Shown here one piece after another: positions 1 through 7,169 of a stretch of 64,000 bases of DNA (positions are counted from its first letter, which is position 1; each line of letters opens with the position of its first letter). Under the pieces are notes generated by a model. It was not told the DNA's origin. It saw only the letters and a list, made by a program, of their open reading frames with translations, and searched no databases. The position numbers and the translations under genes are program-made. The stretch is taken from the NCBI GenBank assembly GCA_002413785.1, contig DHXR01000052.1:25720-89719 (forward strand), written 5' to 3'. The DNA comes from Mucilaginibacter sp. UBA5151. GTDB taxonomy: Bacteria > Bacteroidota > Bacteroidia > Sphingobacteriales > Sphingobacteriaceae.

Positions 1-237
1 TGAAAGTGTGGTTTCAAATGCAAAATCAGATCCTTCGCCCAAAAGTTCATTAATTCTTTTCAGCATTATTCGTCCCGCTTCTATTGCTACACTTTCGGGA
101 TTAAACGGAGAAATCCCTGCGGCTATATTATCTGCATTAACAAACTCTCTACAGTTTAATATTTCAGGCAATATGGTATAACTGGCGGTAGTTTTACCTG
201 CTCCGTTGCAACCAGCAATAATATATAAGTTTGGCAT
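1..237 (-). CDS. zeta-toxin-like P-loop NTPase, C-terminus beyond window
   Basis: Partial gene on the minus strand: ATG at 235-237 and an open frame of 79 codons to the window edge. The product starts with a strand and a Walker A loop (GCNGAGKTT, residues 9-17), followed by a stretch with VNADNIAAGISPFNPE and DFAFETTLS. That arrangement is typical of the zeta-toxin/AAA_33 kinase-like ATPases common in Bacteroidota. It lies 17 bp behind galM on the same strand and may be co-transcribed with it. No antitoxin-like gene precedes it, so a toxin role is not supported by context. The Walker A is visible; the family name is inferred from the short N-terminal part. Confidence 0.7.
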   Translation of the reverse strand, partial: MPNLYIIAGCNGAGKTTASYTILPEILNCREFVNADNIAAGISPFNPESVAIEAGRIMLKRINELLGEGSDFAFETTLS

Positions 238-254
238 TTGTCACTTTTTATGCT

Positions 255-1436
255 CTACTTTCCCACCGAAAGCTTATAGATCGTAACCGTTTTATAAACA
301 TCCCCAGGCTTAAGCACTGTTGACGGAAATTGCGGTTTGTTTGGCGAGTCTGGAAAATGCTGTGTTTCCATGGCAAAGCCAGTGCGGTAATCATCAGTTT
401 TACCGTCAGGCATGGTATTGCTGCCGGGCATGAAGTTGCCGCTGTAAAATTGCATGCCGGGTTCGGTTGTAAATATTTCAAGCTTTATACCGCTTTTATC
501 GCCTGTTACTGTTGCAACCGGGCTTGTAATATCATGCTTATCAAGCACAAAATTATGATCGTAACCTTTCCCGTTCTTTAACTGTTCGTCGTTCGCTTCG
601 ATCCTGCTGCCAATGGTTGCCGGTTTAGAAAAATCAAATGGCGTACCTGCTACTGGGGCTATCTGGCCGGTTGGTATCAGCGTTATATCCACCGGGGTAA
701 AACCGGCTGCCTTTAACTGAACCACATGGTTTAATATGCTGCCGTTTCCAGCACCATTGAGGTTGAAATAAGAATGATTGGTTAAATTTACTACAGTGGT
801 TTTATCCGTTGTTGCCTCGTAACTTATTTTTATGGCATTATCGTCTGTAAGTTCGTAAGTTACCTTACAACTCAAATTACCCGGATAACCCTCTTCCATA
901 TCTTTTGATAAATAGGTAAAGGTTACGGTTTGGTCATTTACTTGCTGCGTGTCCCAAATCACATCGTTAAATCCCTTTTGACCTCCATGCAAAGTATTGG
1001 GCTTATTATTGATAAACAGATCATAGCGGCGGCCTTCGAGTACAAAATGTCCGTTGGCAATACGGTTGCCGTATCTGCCGATGGTTGCGCCATAATAGGC
1101 TGACATCGCTTTTTTGTACCCGTCAATATCAGCAAAGCCGATAACTACATCAGTCAGTTTGCCGGTTTTATCAGGTACGGCAAGACTTATTAAATGGGCG
1201 CCATAGTTTGTTAGCGCCGTCTGCACGCCGTTTTTGTTTTTTAAGACATAAAAATGGGCTTTTTTGCCGTCAATTGTTTTCTCGAATCCTGAAGAAGGTG
1301 GTAATGTTACGGGGGTAGAATTGTCCGTCATGGTTGATGCTGTGGATGTATTTTTAGCTTTGTGATTACAAGCAGCCAAAGATAGGATACAAACAGGTAA
1401 AAATATCGCTGAAAAGGTTTTAAATATTGTATTCAT
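255..1436 (-). CDS. galM: aldose 1-epimerase (mutarotase), lipoprotein
   Basis: Interconverts alpha and beta anomers of aldoses such as galactose or glucose. The 393-residue product begins with a lipoprotein signal ending in LAAC (Cys about 23), so it should be anchored in an envelope membrane facing the periplasm, unlike cytosolic GalM. Family landmarks are in order: GRYGNRIANG, the first His in NTLHGGQKGFND, the catalytic His in TNHSYFNLNG, GYDHNFVL, and the catalytic Glu in GFAMETQHFPDSPN near the C-terminus. Length fits the family plus a signal peptide. The zeta-like ORF follows after 17 bp. Function in periplasmic sugar processing is an inference from the lipobox. Confidence 0.93.
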   Translation of the reverse strand: MNTIFKTFSAIFLPVCILSLAACNHKAKNTSTASTMTDNSTPVTLPPSSGFEKTIDGKKAHFYVLKNKNGVQTALTNYGAHLISLAVPDKTGKLTDVVIGFADIDGYKKAMSAYYGATIGRYGNRIANGHFVLEGRRYDLFINNKPNTLHGGQKGFNDVIWDTQQVNDQTVTFTYLSKDMEEGYPGNLSCKVTYELTDDNAIKISYEATTDKTTVVNLTNHSYFNLNGAGNGSILNHVVQLKAAGFTPVDITLIPTGQIAPVAGTPFDFSKPATIGSRIEANDEQLKNGKGYDHNFVLDKHDITSPVATVTGDKSGIKLEIFTTEPGMQFYSGNFMPGSNTMPDGKTDDYRTGFAMETQHFPDSPNKPQFPSTVLKPGDVYKTVTIYKLSVGK

Positions 1437-1517
1437 TTGAGGGCTAAGTTAACAATTTGATCATCAATATTATTTTCCGTTCAGTTGTTTTATCAGGCGT
1501 ATCCTCTCCCAGATCAC

Positions 1518-1552
1518 AAAAAGCCTTTCAGCGTTGCCGGAGGGCTTTTTTT
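1518..1552. terminator. bidirectional hairpin terminator
   Basis: AAAAAGCC and GGCTTTTT arms enclose a GC-rich loop and end in a T run on the plus strand (A run on the other side), so it can work both ways. It lies just behind the metallo-beta-lactamase remnant on the minus strand and probably served that gene. The left arm sequence recurs in the terminator at 3538. Confidence 0.6.
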
Positions 1553-1595
1553 ATTGCAATACGCAAAGCCTGCAAATACTGCCTAACCAACAGCC

Positions 1596-1727
1596 TTATT
1601 TAATCTCCACAATACCATCCGCTACGGCCGGGAATTTGGAGAACACCTGCGCGTCATGGCCGGGGATGATATACTTCGCATCGGCAACCATGGTTTTCAT
1701 CCTTTGCATGGCTTCACGTAGCCGGCC
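1596..1727 (-). pseudogene. C-terminal remnant of an MBL-fold hydrolase
   Basis: Reading the minus strand, about 43 codons up to a TAA stop encode a helix with LREAMQRMKTMVADAK followed by YIIPGHDAQVFSKFPAV. PGHD(P/A)xVF after such a helix is the C-terminal signature of lactonase-like metallo-beta-lactamase-fold hydrolases. The metal-binding HxHxDH region that should lie upstream is absent, because phnA and its promoter occupy that DNA. A terminator follows at 1518-1552. I read this as the tail of a deleted gene; upstream residues in the same frame are not family-like. Confidence 0.5.
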
Positions 1728-1783
1728 CTTCCAAAACCGCCCGCGAAAATTGAATATTAACCCATAACTATGCTCAAAAAGCT

Positions 1784-1791
1784 TAACTTTG
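1784..1791 (+). promoter_or_regulatory. Bacteroidota -7 box for phnA
   Basis: TAACTTTG matches TAnnTTTG. Transcription would begin near 1798, which excludes the upstream TTG at 1789 and fixes the phnA start at the ATG at 1810. Confidence 0.6.
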
Positions 1792-1809
1792 CGCTTTTCA
1801 AATCCAAAT

Positions 1810-2388
1810 ATGACAAGCTCTTTACTCCAGGCACGCAGCGGCAATTCCTGCGAACTCTGCCATTCAACAACCGACTTATCTGTTTATGCCGTTCCGCCGG
1901 CAAATCACCCGGATAACGGGATAATGATTTGCGGTACATGCCTGGCGCAACTCAACAACAGCGCAGAAACTGACGCCAAATACTGGCGTTTTTTGACTGA
2001 AGCCATGTGGAGCGCTGTACCCGCAGTACAGGTGGTGGCCTGGCGGATGCTGTCGCGTTTAAAAAATGAGGGATGGGCTGCAGAGAACCTGGATATGCTT
2101 TACATGGATGAAGATACGCTGGCCTGGGCAAAAGCGGTGGGTGAAGATGATGCGCCCGCAGAGACAGCAGCGGTACACAGGGATAGTCTGGGGGCCGAAT
2201 TACAAAACGGCGACACTGTGGTACTCACCCGGTCGCTTGATGTGAAAGGCAGTTCGCTCAATGCCAAAATGGGGACCGTTGTTAAAAATATCCGCCTGGT
2301 TGCTGATAATACGGAACAGGTGGAAGGAAAAATAGAAGGCCAGCAGATTGTGATATTGACGAAATATCTCCGGAAGCAAAAAAGTTAA
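1810..2388 (+). CDS. phnA: PhnA/YjdM family protein
   Basis: The N-terminal part has a zinc-ribbon-like CELCHS...CGTCLAQL pair of CxxC motifs. The C-terminal domain, from about DSLGAELQNGDTVVLTRSLDVKGSS to IVILTKYLRKQ, is the SH3-like PhnA domain. The family was named from an E. coli phosphonate-linked gene, but no phosphonate genes are nearby and its biochemical role is not settled. The product is 192 residues from the ATG at 1810. That start is chosen because the TAACTTTG promoter box lies 18 bp upstream and overlaps the alternative TTG. It stands alone between the MBL remnant and the cold-shock operon. Confidence 0.85.
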   Translation: MTSSLLQARSGNSCELCHSTTDLSVYAVPPANHPDNGIMICGTCLAQLNNSAETDAKYWRFLTEAMWSAVPAVQVVAWRMLSRLKNEGWAAENLDMLYMDEDTLAWAKAVGEDDAPAETAAVHRDSLGAELQNGDTVVLTRSLDVKGSSLNAKMGTVVKNIRLVADNTEQVEGKIEGQQIVILTKYLRKQKS

Positions 2389-2546
2389 CAAAACCCGATT
2401 GGCATTTGCAAAAAAACTGAGCGGGTAAAAAAGAGCATTGTTTTAGACGGAATCCATTGTAAAAGCGTTTTTTTTTACAGTATGTTTCAATAAAAGCAAA
2501 AACCTTGATAATTAAGCGTATATTGCGCCAATACACAAAAAATATC

Positions 2547-2738
2547 ATGGCAACAGGAACAGTAAAATTTTTTAATGAATCAAAAGGCTTCGGCTTTATT
2601 ACACCAACAAGTGGCGGCAAAGAAGTATTCGTACACGTTACAGGGCTGATCGACCAGATCCGCGAAAACGATGAAGTAACTTACGAAGTAGAAGAAGGAA
2701 AAAAAGGCCCGAGTGCCGTTAAAGTAAAAATAGCTTAA
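2547..2738 (+). CDS. cold-shock protein, CspA family
   Basis: A 63-residue single OB-fold domain. It starts MATGTVKFFNESKGFGFI, carrying RNP1 (KGFGFI), and continues with VFVHVTGL, the RNP2 region that binds single-stranded RNA/DNA. It ends in the usual GPSAVKVK. The ATG at 2547 is used rather than an upstream start at 2505, since the extra residues are not family-like and the domain normally begins exactly here. About 155 bp of gene-free leader precede it; long structured leaders are common for cold-shock genes. The next gene, also with a cold-shock domain, begins 6 bp after the stop, so the two are surely one operon. Confidence 0.95.
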   Translation: MATGTVKFFNESKGFGFITPTSGGKEVFVHVTGLIDQIRENDEVTYEVEEGKKGPSAVKVKIA

Positions 2739-2744
2739 AACGCA

Positions 2745-3194
2745 TTGGCAAGATCAACAGAAACTTTTAGTAAAAAGGAAAAAGAAAAAGCCCGGTTAAA
2801 AAAGGCGAAAGAGAAAAAGGAAAAGGCCGAAGACCGCAAGGCAAGTGGCGGCAAGGGCAAAAGCCTTGAAGATATGATGGCTTATATTGATGAGCACGGG
2901 AATATTACGTCAACTCCGCCCGACCCCTCCAGAAAGATAAAGATCAATTCAGAGGATATCCAGGTAAGTGTCGCGAGGCAGGAGGATTTGCCGCATGATA
3001 CGGTCCGGAACGGCATTGTAAGCTTTTTTAATGAAGCAAAAGGCTATGGTTTTATCAGGGATATGCAAACACAGGAAAGTATTTTCGTGCATATCAACGC
3101 TTTAACCGAACCGCTAAAGGAAAATAACATGGTTACTTTTGAGACAGAGCAAGGTCCGAAAGGATTATCGGCCATTAAGGTAAAAAAGAAATAA
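2745..3194 (+). CDS. cold-shock domain protein with lysine-rich N-terminal region
   Basis: 149 residues in two parts. Residues 1-65 are a charged Lys/Glu-rich helix (KKEKEKARLKKAKEKKEK) leading to the short motif MMAYIDEHGNITSTPPDP. Residues about 87-149 are a cold-shock OB fold with GYGFI and IFVHINAL. It is probably an RNA chaperone with an added basic RNA-binding tail. The start is TTG at 2745, six bases after the cspA stop; no ATG fits and the MARS-type N-terminus is what related proteins show. The N-terminal module recurs without the cold-shock domain in the small gene at 32682. Confidence 0.88.
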   Translation: MARSTETFSKKEKEKARLKKAKEKKEKAEDRKASGGKGKSLEDMMAYIDEHGNITSTPPDPSRKIKINSEDIQVSVARQEDLPHDTVRNGIVSFFNEAKGYGFIRDMQTQESIFVHINALTEPLKENNMVTFETEQGPKGLSAIKVKKK

Positions 3195-3196
3195 TT

Positions 3197-3436
3197 ATGG
3201 CTGCCAAAACAACAGCGACCGCACTTCAAAAGGAAACCTTCAAACTCAGGTTTGCCGAAATCATTAAGAATAACACAAAACTAAGGGACCAGTATTCTAT
3301 CCAGTTTTTTGAAACTGCTCAAAAAAGCAATTACGTTATTTACGGACTGAATGGTAAAACCATCAATATTTTGGAGGCCCTGACTTTAGAAGAAGCAGAA
3401 AAATATAAAATCCTGAAATCCGACTGGCAGAATTAG
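3197..3436 (+). CDS. small hypothetical protein in cold-shock operon
   Basis: 79 residues, starting with ATG two bases after the previous stop, so it is translated from the same message as the two cold-shock proteins. The product is charged and mostly helical at the start (KETFKLRFAEIIKNNTKLRD), then a beta-like stretch SNYVIYGLNGKTINILEALT. No signal peptide, membrane segment or family motif is recognised. The operon position suggests a link to cold-shock or RNA metabolism, which is inference only. Confidence 0.7.
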   Translation: MAAKTTATALQKETFKLRFAEIIKNNTKLRDQYSIQFFETAQKSNYVIYGLNGKTINILEALTLEEAEKYKILKSDWQN

Positions 3437-3537
3437 CCGCGCGTTTTTCATTCAGCTGGGGATTACCTTCATTGGCACCAGTCCCTTTATAGCTGTTGGT
3501 TAATGCAACTTATTCTTCGGGCCTTTTCCGGAATCGC

Positions 3538-3572
3538 AAAAAGCCTTTCAGCGGAAGCTGGAAGGCTTTTTT
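3538..3572 (+). terminator. terminator of the cold-shock operon
   Basis: A 15-bp stem with AAAAAGCCTTTCAGC, a GGAA loop, and GCTGGAAGGCTTTTT, ending in a T run. It is the first of three hairpins in the gene-free stretch 3437-3920, which otherwise shows no open frame with family-like content. Confidence 0.85.
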
Positions 3573-3709
3573 ATTGGTACGAACAGTTTACACACATAGT
3601 TGATCCATGGTTGAAAACGACCGGCAGCAGGTATTTATCGACACATACAGGCCACTCATCGATTAATATTGTTGTTAAAATTCCGAATTGTGATATTTGA
3701 AGCTTATAC

Positions 3710-3733
3710 GGCAGGTGTTCTTACCTGCCTTTT
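3710..3733 (+). terminator. second hairpin terminator in gene-free stretch
   Basis: GGCAGGT-GTTCTT-ACCTGCC followed by TTTT. No coding gene ends just before it, so it may end a small untranslated RNA or late readthrough. Confidence 0.6.
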
Positions 3734-3750
3734 GTGATAAGGTTTAGGTT

Positions 3751-3788
3751 AAGGCATCCAAACAGCGAGTGTAAGGGTGCCTTTTTTT
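3751..3788 (+). terminator. third hairpin terminator, long T run
   Basis: A 9-bp stem (AAGGCATCC with GGGTGCCTT, one G-U pair) is followed by seven T. Together with the hairpin 20 bp upstream it could delimit a short RNA, or it protects uxuA from opposing transcription. Confidence 0.65.
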
Positions 3789-3920
3789 GGCGCCAATTCA
3801 AGATTTTAGCAAGCATCCATTTTAAAAACCTGCCGGGCATTTGCAGCCCTGCAAACCATTAAAATTAAAGCAAACAGAAACAGTTTTTAAAATATTTTCA
3901 ATTTTTCCGAGGCTTCGTTA

Positions 3921-5108
3921 CTACATTGACTTAAAAATTCCCATTTCCAAACCTCTCAATTCGGCAAGCCCCCTTAACCTGCCGATAGCGGAATATCCCG
4001 GGTTGGTTTTCTTTTTTAAATCATCCAGCATTTGGTGCCCATGGTCGGGCCGCATCGGGATATTTACTTTTCTATCCTGCATCAGCCGTACAACCGTTTT
4101 TACAACCTGGTACATGTCCGCATCGCCTTCTAAATGATTGTCTTCGTAAAAATCGCCAAACTCATTGCGCCGGGTGCTGCGGAGGTGTAAAAAATGTATC
4201 CTGTCGCCGAATTGTTTTATCATTCCGGGCAAATTATTGTCTTTCCTTACACCAAAGGAACCGGTGCAGAAGCAAACACCATTATTTAATGAAGGAACGG
4301 CGGCAACCAGCGCCTGTACATCAGCGGCAGTTGATACAATACGGGGCAGGCCTAAAATACTATAGGGCGGGTCGTCAGGGTGTATGGCCATTTTTACACC
4401 CAGTTCATCAGCTACCGGGATAATCTGCTGGAGAAAATAAATTAAGTGTTTACGCAAGGCGTTTTCATCAATGTTATGGTAGGCATCTAAAGCAGACTGA
4501 AACTGTTCCAGCGTGAAACTTTCTTCACTGCCCGGTAAACCTGCAATAATATTACGCTGTAGTAGTATTTTTTCTTCCGCGCCCATCTTTTCAAACCGTT
4601 CACGCGCGCGTTTTATTTCTTCGGTTGAATAGTCCTGTTCGGCATTCTTCCTTTTCAAAATAAACAGATCAAAGGCCATAAATGCTGCTTTTTCAAAAAG
4701 CAGGGCCTTCGATCCGTCTTCAACCGCATAAGCCAGGTTGGTGCGCGTCCAGTCGAGCACCGGCATAAAATTATAGGTGATAATATTGACGTCACATGCT
4801 GCCAGGTTGCGTATAGTTTGTTTATAATTTTCAATAAACAGGCCGAAATCCCCGGTTTGGGTTTTTATTGCTTCGTGTACCGGCACGCTTTCAACCACAT
4901 TCCAAACCATACCGGCTTTTGCTATCAGGTTTTTGCGTTGGTTGATTTCGTCAATCTCCCATACTTTTCCGTTAGGGATATGATGCAAAGCGGTTACCAC
5001 GCCGGTACAGCCTGCCTGCCTCAAATCGTTCAGCGAAACCGGGTCATTCGGCCCGTACCAGCGCATAGTATGTATCATTTTAAAACCGAAAGGTGAGTTA
5101 TTTTCCAT
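3921..5108 (-). CDS. uxuA: mannonate dehydratase
   Basis: Converts D-mannonate to 2-keto-3-deoxygluconate in glucuronate breakdown; a cytosolic TIM-barrel metalloenzyme. The 395-residue product shows the UxuA hallmarks MRWYGPNDPVSL near the start, GIVTALHHIP-like TGVVTALHHIPNG, MAIHPDDPPYSILGLPRIVS, CTGSFGV, IHFLHLRST, and the C-terminal MRPDHGHQMLDD, which supplies metal and substrate ligands. A longer frame to 5180 exists, but the -7 box TAATTTTG (minus strand, 5126-5133) lies inside it, so the ATG at 5106-5108 is the start. No other hexuronate genes are adjacent. Confidence 0.95.
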   Translation of the reverse strand: MENNSPFGFKMIHTMRWYGPNDPVSLNDLRQAGCTGVVTALHHIPNGKVWEIDEINQRKNLIAKAGMVWNVVESVPVHEAIKTQTGDFGLFIENYKQTIRNLAACDVNIITYNFMPVLDWTRTNLAYAVEDGSKALLFEKAAFMAFDLFILKRKNAEQDYSTEEIKRARERFEKMGAEEKILLQRNIIAGLPGSEESFTLEQFQSALDAYHNIDENALRKHLIYFLQQIIPVADELGVKMAIHPDDPPYSILGLPRIVSTAADVQALVAAVPSLNNGVCFCTGSFGVRKDNNLPGMIKQFGDRIHFLHLRSTRRNEFGDFYEDNHLEGDADMYQVVKTVVRLMQDRKVNIPMRPDHGHQMLDDLKKKTNPGYSAIGRLRGLAELRGLEMGIFKSM

Positions 5109-5125
5109 AGCGTTTAATATAATGT

Positions 5126-5133
5126 CAAAATTA
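5126..5133 (-). promoter_or_regulatory. -7 box for uxuA
   Basis: CAAAATTA on the plus strand reads TAATTTTG on the minus strand, a full TAnnTTTG match 18 bp upstream of the uxuA ATG. Confidence 0.55.
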
Positions 5134-5352
5134 GTAATCAATCCCGGTTTAACATAATGTTTATTGTTGAGTCCGCCCACGGACGGGTCACCGGGGCCTT
5201 CTTATTGGGGAACACACAGGCTATATGCCTGGTTTACCGTCAGCCGGAAACCGCGCCAAAAGTGTTGGCTAAATAAACCATCAAGGTTTTGCGCAGCATG
5301 TGGAAAACTATCTGCTACAAGGAAATCTGAATATGCTGACCTTTAAAAGGAA

Positions 5353-5541
5353 ATGAAATCGCTCCAGGAATTAAACAACGAAGCTGCTGCAATTAATTTA
5401 ACCATCAGGAAACTGGTGCTTAACAAACATTGCTTTGATGAAGGGCTGGAGGAGAAAATTGCGGTTGTGGTTAAGATTACTACCTTAAGGGAAACTTTGG
5501 CCCGTGTGCAGCGGGAGATACGGATACGATCTGACGAGTAA
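5353..5541 (+). CDS. small helical hypothetical protein
   Basis: 62 residues from an ATG at 5353, with a purine-rich AAAGGAA just before it. The predicted product is one long amphipathic helix pair (KSLQELNNEAAAINLTI; ITTLRETLARVQREIRI) with one Cys. No family is recognised. It is followed at once by a 33-nt palindrome that could end its transcript. The open frame is short and may be spurious; the even helical periodicity argues mildly for a real gene. Confidence 0.4.
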   Translation: MKSLQELNNEAAAINLTIRKLVLNKHCFDEGLEEKIAVVVKITTLRETLARVQREIRIRSDE

Positions 5542-5557
5542 ATAACCGGATAAAGGC

Positions 5558-5590
5558 AGACTTACGAAGTTTCCAAAACTTCGTAAGTCT
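5558..5590. repeat. 33-nt intergenic palindrome, copy 1
   Basis: AGACTTACGAAGTTTC, one centre base, AAAACTTCGTAAGTCT. Only the innermost arm base fails to pair. The same 33-nt design occurs at 16496, 29051, 55104 and 63826. It lies between two tail-to-tail genes and can act as a terminator in both directions. Confidence 0.85.
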
Positions 5591-5687
5591 TTGGATAACA
5601 AATTAATCCCCTAACTTGTTCAGGCTTTCGCCTGGATACGAAACGATTTAAGAGGAACGTACAATCTACAGGCATACAAGCCCTTAC

Positions 5688-5970
5688 CTAAGGTACTGGC
5701 GGGTACTGTTCCGCAATTACTTTTTTGAATTCATCGAGCGAAACAATGGTAAGCTTCGGGAAGTGGAGCGTTTTTAACGGATTGAAGTGCTTGTCGTTTG
5801 TTACCAGATAATCAACATTCCCCGCCACTGCCAGGTCGGCAAATTTATCATCATCAGGATCGGCTTTAACAAGCTGCCATCTAAAAAAGGGCTCGGTAAA
5901 AGTCACATTTACAGCAGTACTGATAATGGAATAAACCAATAGAGCGGTTTGTATCTATAACAACCCGCAT
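5688..5970 (-). pseudogene. PIN-domain toxin with internal deletion and frameshift
   Basis: An ATG at 5968-5970 overlaps the antitoxin stop and starts MRVVIDTN, the canonical first strand of COG1569 PIN toxins. That frame then runs out of PIN-like sequence. From about 5930 a different frame encodes the C-terminal half, FTEPFFRWQLVKADPDDDKF and then YLVTNDKHFNPLK, with the second catalytic acidic set and the DKHF motif. About 60 central residues present in the family are missing. The ribonuclease should be inactive. The C-terminal ORF (83 residues from 5939) is the visible piece. Confidence 0.75.
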
Positions 5971-6188
5971 CAGCTTTCCGCATTCAGCATATTGTCAAAA
6001 TCCCTCTGTATATAGCCCTTTTCAGCAACAACTTTGGTTACTTCCTCTTTTAAGAGTTTCGAATAATGTTTTACCAGCAACCGTTTTAATTCGAGCGTTT
6101 CCTGCTCAGCCATTGGCCTGTTAAACAACCGTAACAGGCTTACCTGTAAAGGATTTAATTCTGTATGTTGATTTACTGCAACCGCCAT
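5970..6188 (-). CDS. antitoxin partner of COG1569 PIN toxin
   Basis: 72 residues: a short N-terminus, then NPLQVSLLRLFNRPMAEQETLELKR split over two helices, LLVKHYSKLLKEEVTKVVAEKG, and a C-terminal EMLN-like DNMLNAES. This is the usual layout of the small helical antitoxins placed directly before COG1569 PIN toxins in Bacteroidota. Its TGA overlaps the toxin ATG (ATGA), as in intact pairs. It keeps a -7 box TAAATTTG (minus strand, 6206-6213), so the antitoxin is probably still expressed although its toxin is broken. Confidence 0.75.
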   Translation of the reverse strand: MAVAVNQHTELNPLQVSLLRLFNRPMAEQETLELKRLLVKHYSKLLKEEVTKVVAEKGYIQRDFDNMLNAES

Positions 6189-6205
6189 TTTAGTTTTATT
6201 ACAAA

Positions 6206-6213
6206 CAAATTTA
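6206..6213 (-). promoter_or_regulatory. -7 box for the antitoxin gene
   Basis: CAAATTTA on the plus strand is TAAATTTG on the minus strand, 18 bp from the antitoxin ATG. It is divergent from the ATPase promoter at 6282. Confidence 0.55.
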
Positions 6214-6281
6214 ATAAAAATTGACTACAAATTATCAATAATCGTATAAATGGGGCAGTTCAGAAAATAAAATAAGAATCG

Positions 6282-6289
6282 TAAGTTTG
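6282..6289 (+). promoter_or_regulatory. -7 box for the ATPase gene
   Basis: TAAGTTTG, 25 bp before the ATG at 6314. Confidence 0.55.
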
Positions 6290-6313
6290 TTCTAAAGCAA
6301 CAAGCAATAGCAC

Positions 6314-7048
6314 ATGCCATTTTTATCCCGCATATCGCTCCCGCCCATAGGGGATGGCAGTTACCTGCAAGATATTCCAAGCCTGAAACTTGGTTTACGG
6401 CTCGAATTGAAAAATAATGTCACCTTCTTTGTAGGCGAGAACGGTTCGGGGAAGTCCACGCTGCTGGAAGGTATTGCGGAACAGTGCGGGTTCAGCCTCA
6501 GGGGCGGCAACCGCAATCATAATAAGAATACCGGCTACCGGTTTGAGGGATACGAATCAGCGCTGGCATCTTACCTGCAACTCGGCTGGACGCCGCGCAG
6601 GATTACGGAAGGTTTTTTTATGCGGGCCGAAAGCTTTTTCAATTTCGCTTCCTATATTGATGAACTGGCCGTGGACGATGGCCGTATTCTCCGGGCTTAT
6701 GGCGGGCGGTCGCTGCATGAGCAGTCGCACGGCGAATCGTTCCTCAACTTATTTAATAACCAGTTCGAGTCGGGGATCTATATCCTCGATGAGCCCGAAG
6801 CGGCCCTGTCGCCCGCGAGGATACTGGCCTTTATGTCGGTGATCCACCAGCTTGACAAAAGCGGCCGGGCCCAATTCCTGATCGCCACGCACTCGCCGAT
6901 GCTGATCTGCTACCCTGGCGCCACAATTTACCAGTTTGATGACGACGGCGTGCGCGAAACCACTTATGAAGACACCGAGCATTATTCGCTCACCAAATCG
7001 TTTCTGGATAATCCGGCAGCGTATCTTCGGCATTTGATGGAGGGGTAG
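6314..7048 (+). CDS. ABC-type AAA ATPase (COG3910-like)
   Basis: A 244-residue soluble ATPase with no membrane segment. Walker A GENGSGKST lies near residue 41, an ABC-signature-like SHGESFLNLF near 138, Walker B IYILDEPEAALSP near 152, and the H-loop ATHSPML near 192. This is the compact single-domain predicted ATPase found alone in many genomes; its substrate or partner is unknown. It is transcribed divergently from the PIN antitoxin and has its own -7 box. It could belong to a defence or nuclease pair (OLD-like ATPases look similar), but no nuclease domain or partner gene is adjacent. Confidence 0.85.
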   Translation: MPFLSRISLPPIGDGSYLQDIPSLKLGLRLELKNNVTFFVGENGSGKSTLLEGIAEQCGFSLRGGNRNHNKNTGYRFEGYESALASYLQLGWTPRRITEGFFMRAESFFNFASYIDELAVDDGRILRAYGGRSLHEQSHGESFLNLFNNQFESGIYILDEPEAALSPARILAFMSVIHQLDKSGRAQFLIATHSPMLICYPGATIYQFDDDGVRETTYEDTEHYSLTKSFLDNPAAYLRHLMEG

Positions 7049-7169
7049 GTGGGGATGTTTGCCCCGCACCAATTTTATGTTTTACAAACGCTGTTAACGG
7101 CGGTATTTACAATTTAAGCGGTACGCTTAAATTTTTAGCATTCAAGCGAAACACTTGGGCTGTAATTTG

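Noticed and set aside
3503..3700. 65-codon plus-strand ORF
   Set aside because: It reads through a strong terminator hairpin and has no protein-like pattern.
5164..5346. 60-codon plus-strand ORF upstream of the small helical gene
   Set aside because: Overlaps the uxuA promoter; another frame reads GAFLLGNTQAICLVYRQPE, possibly a decayed fragment, but no family could be named.
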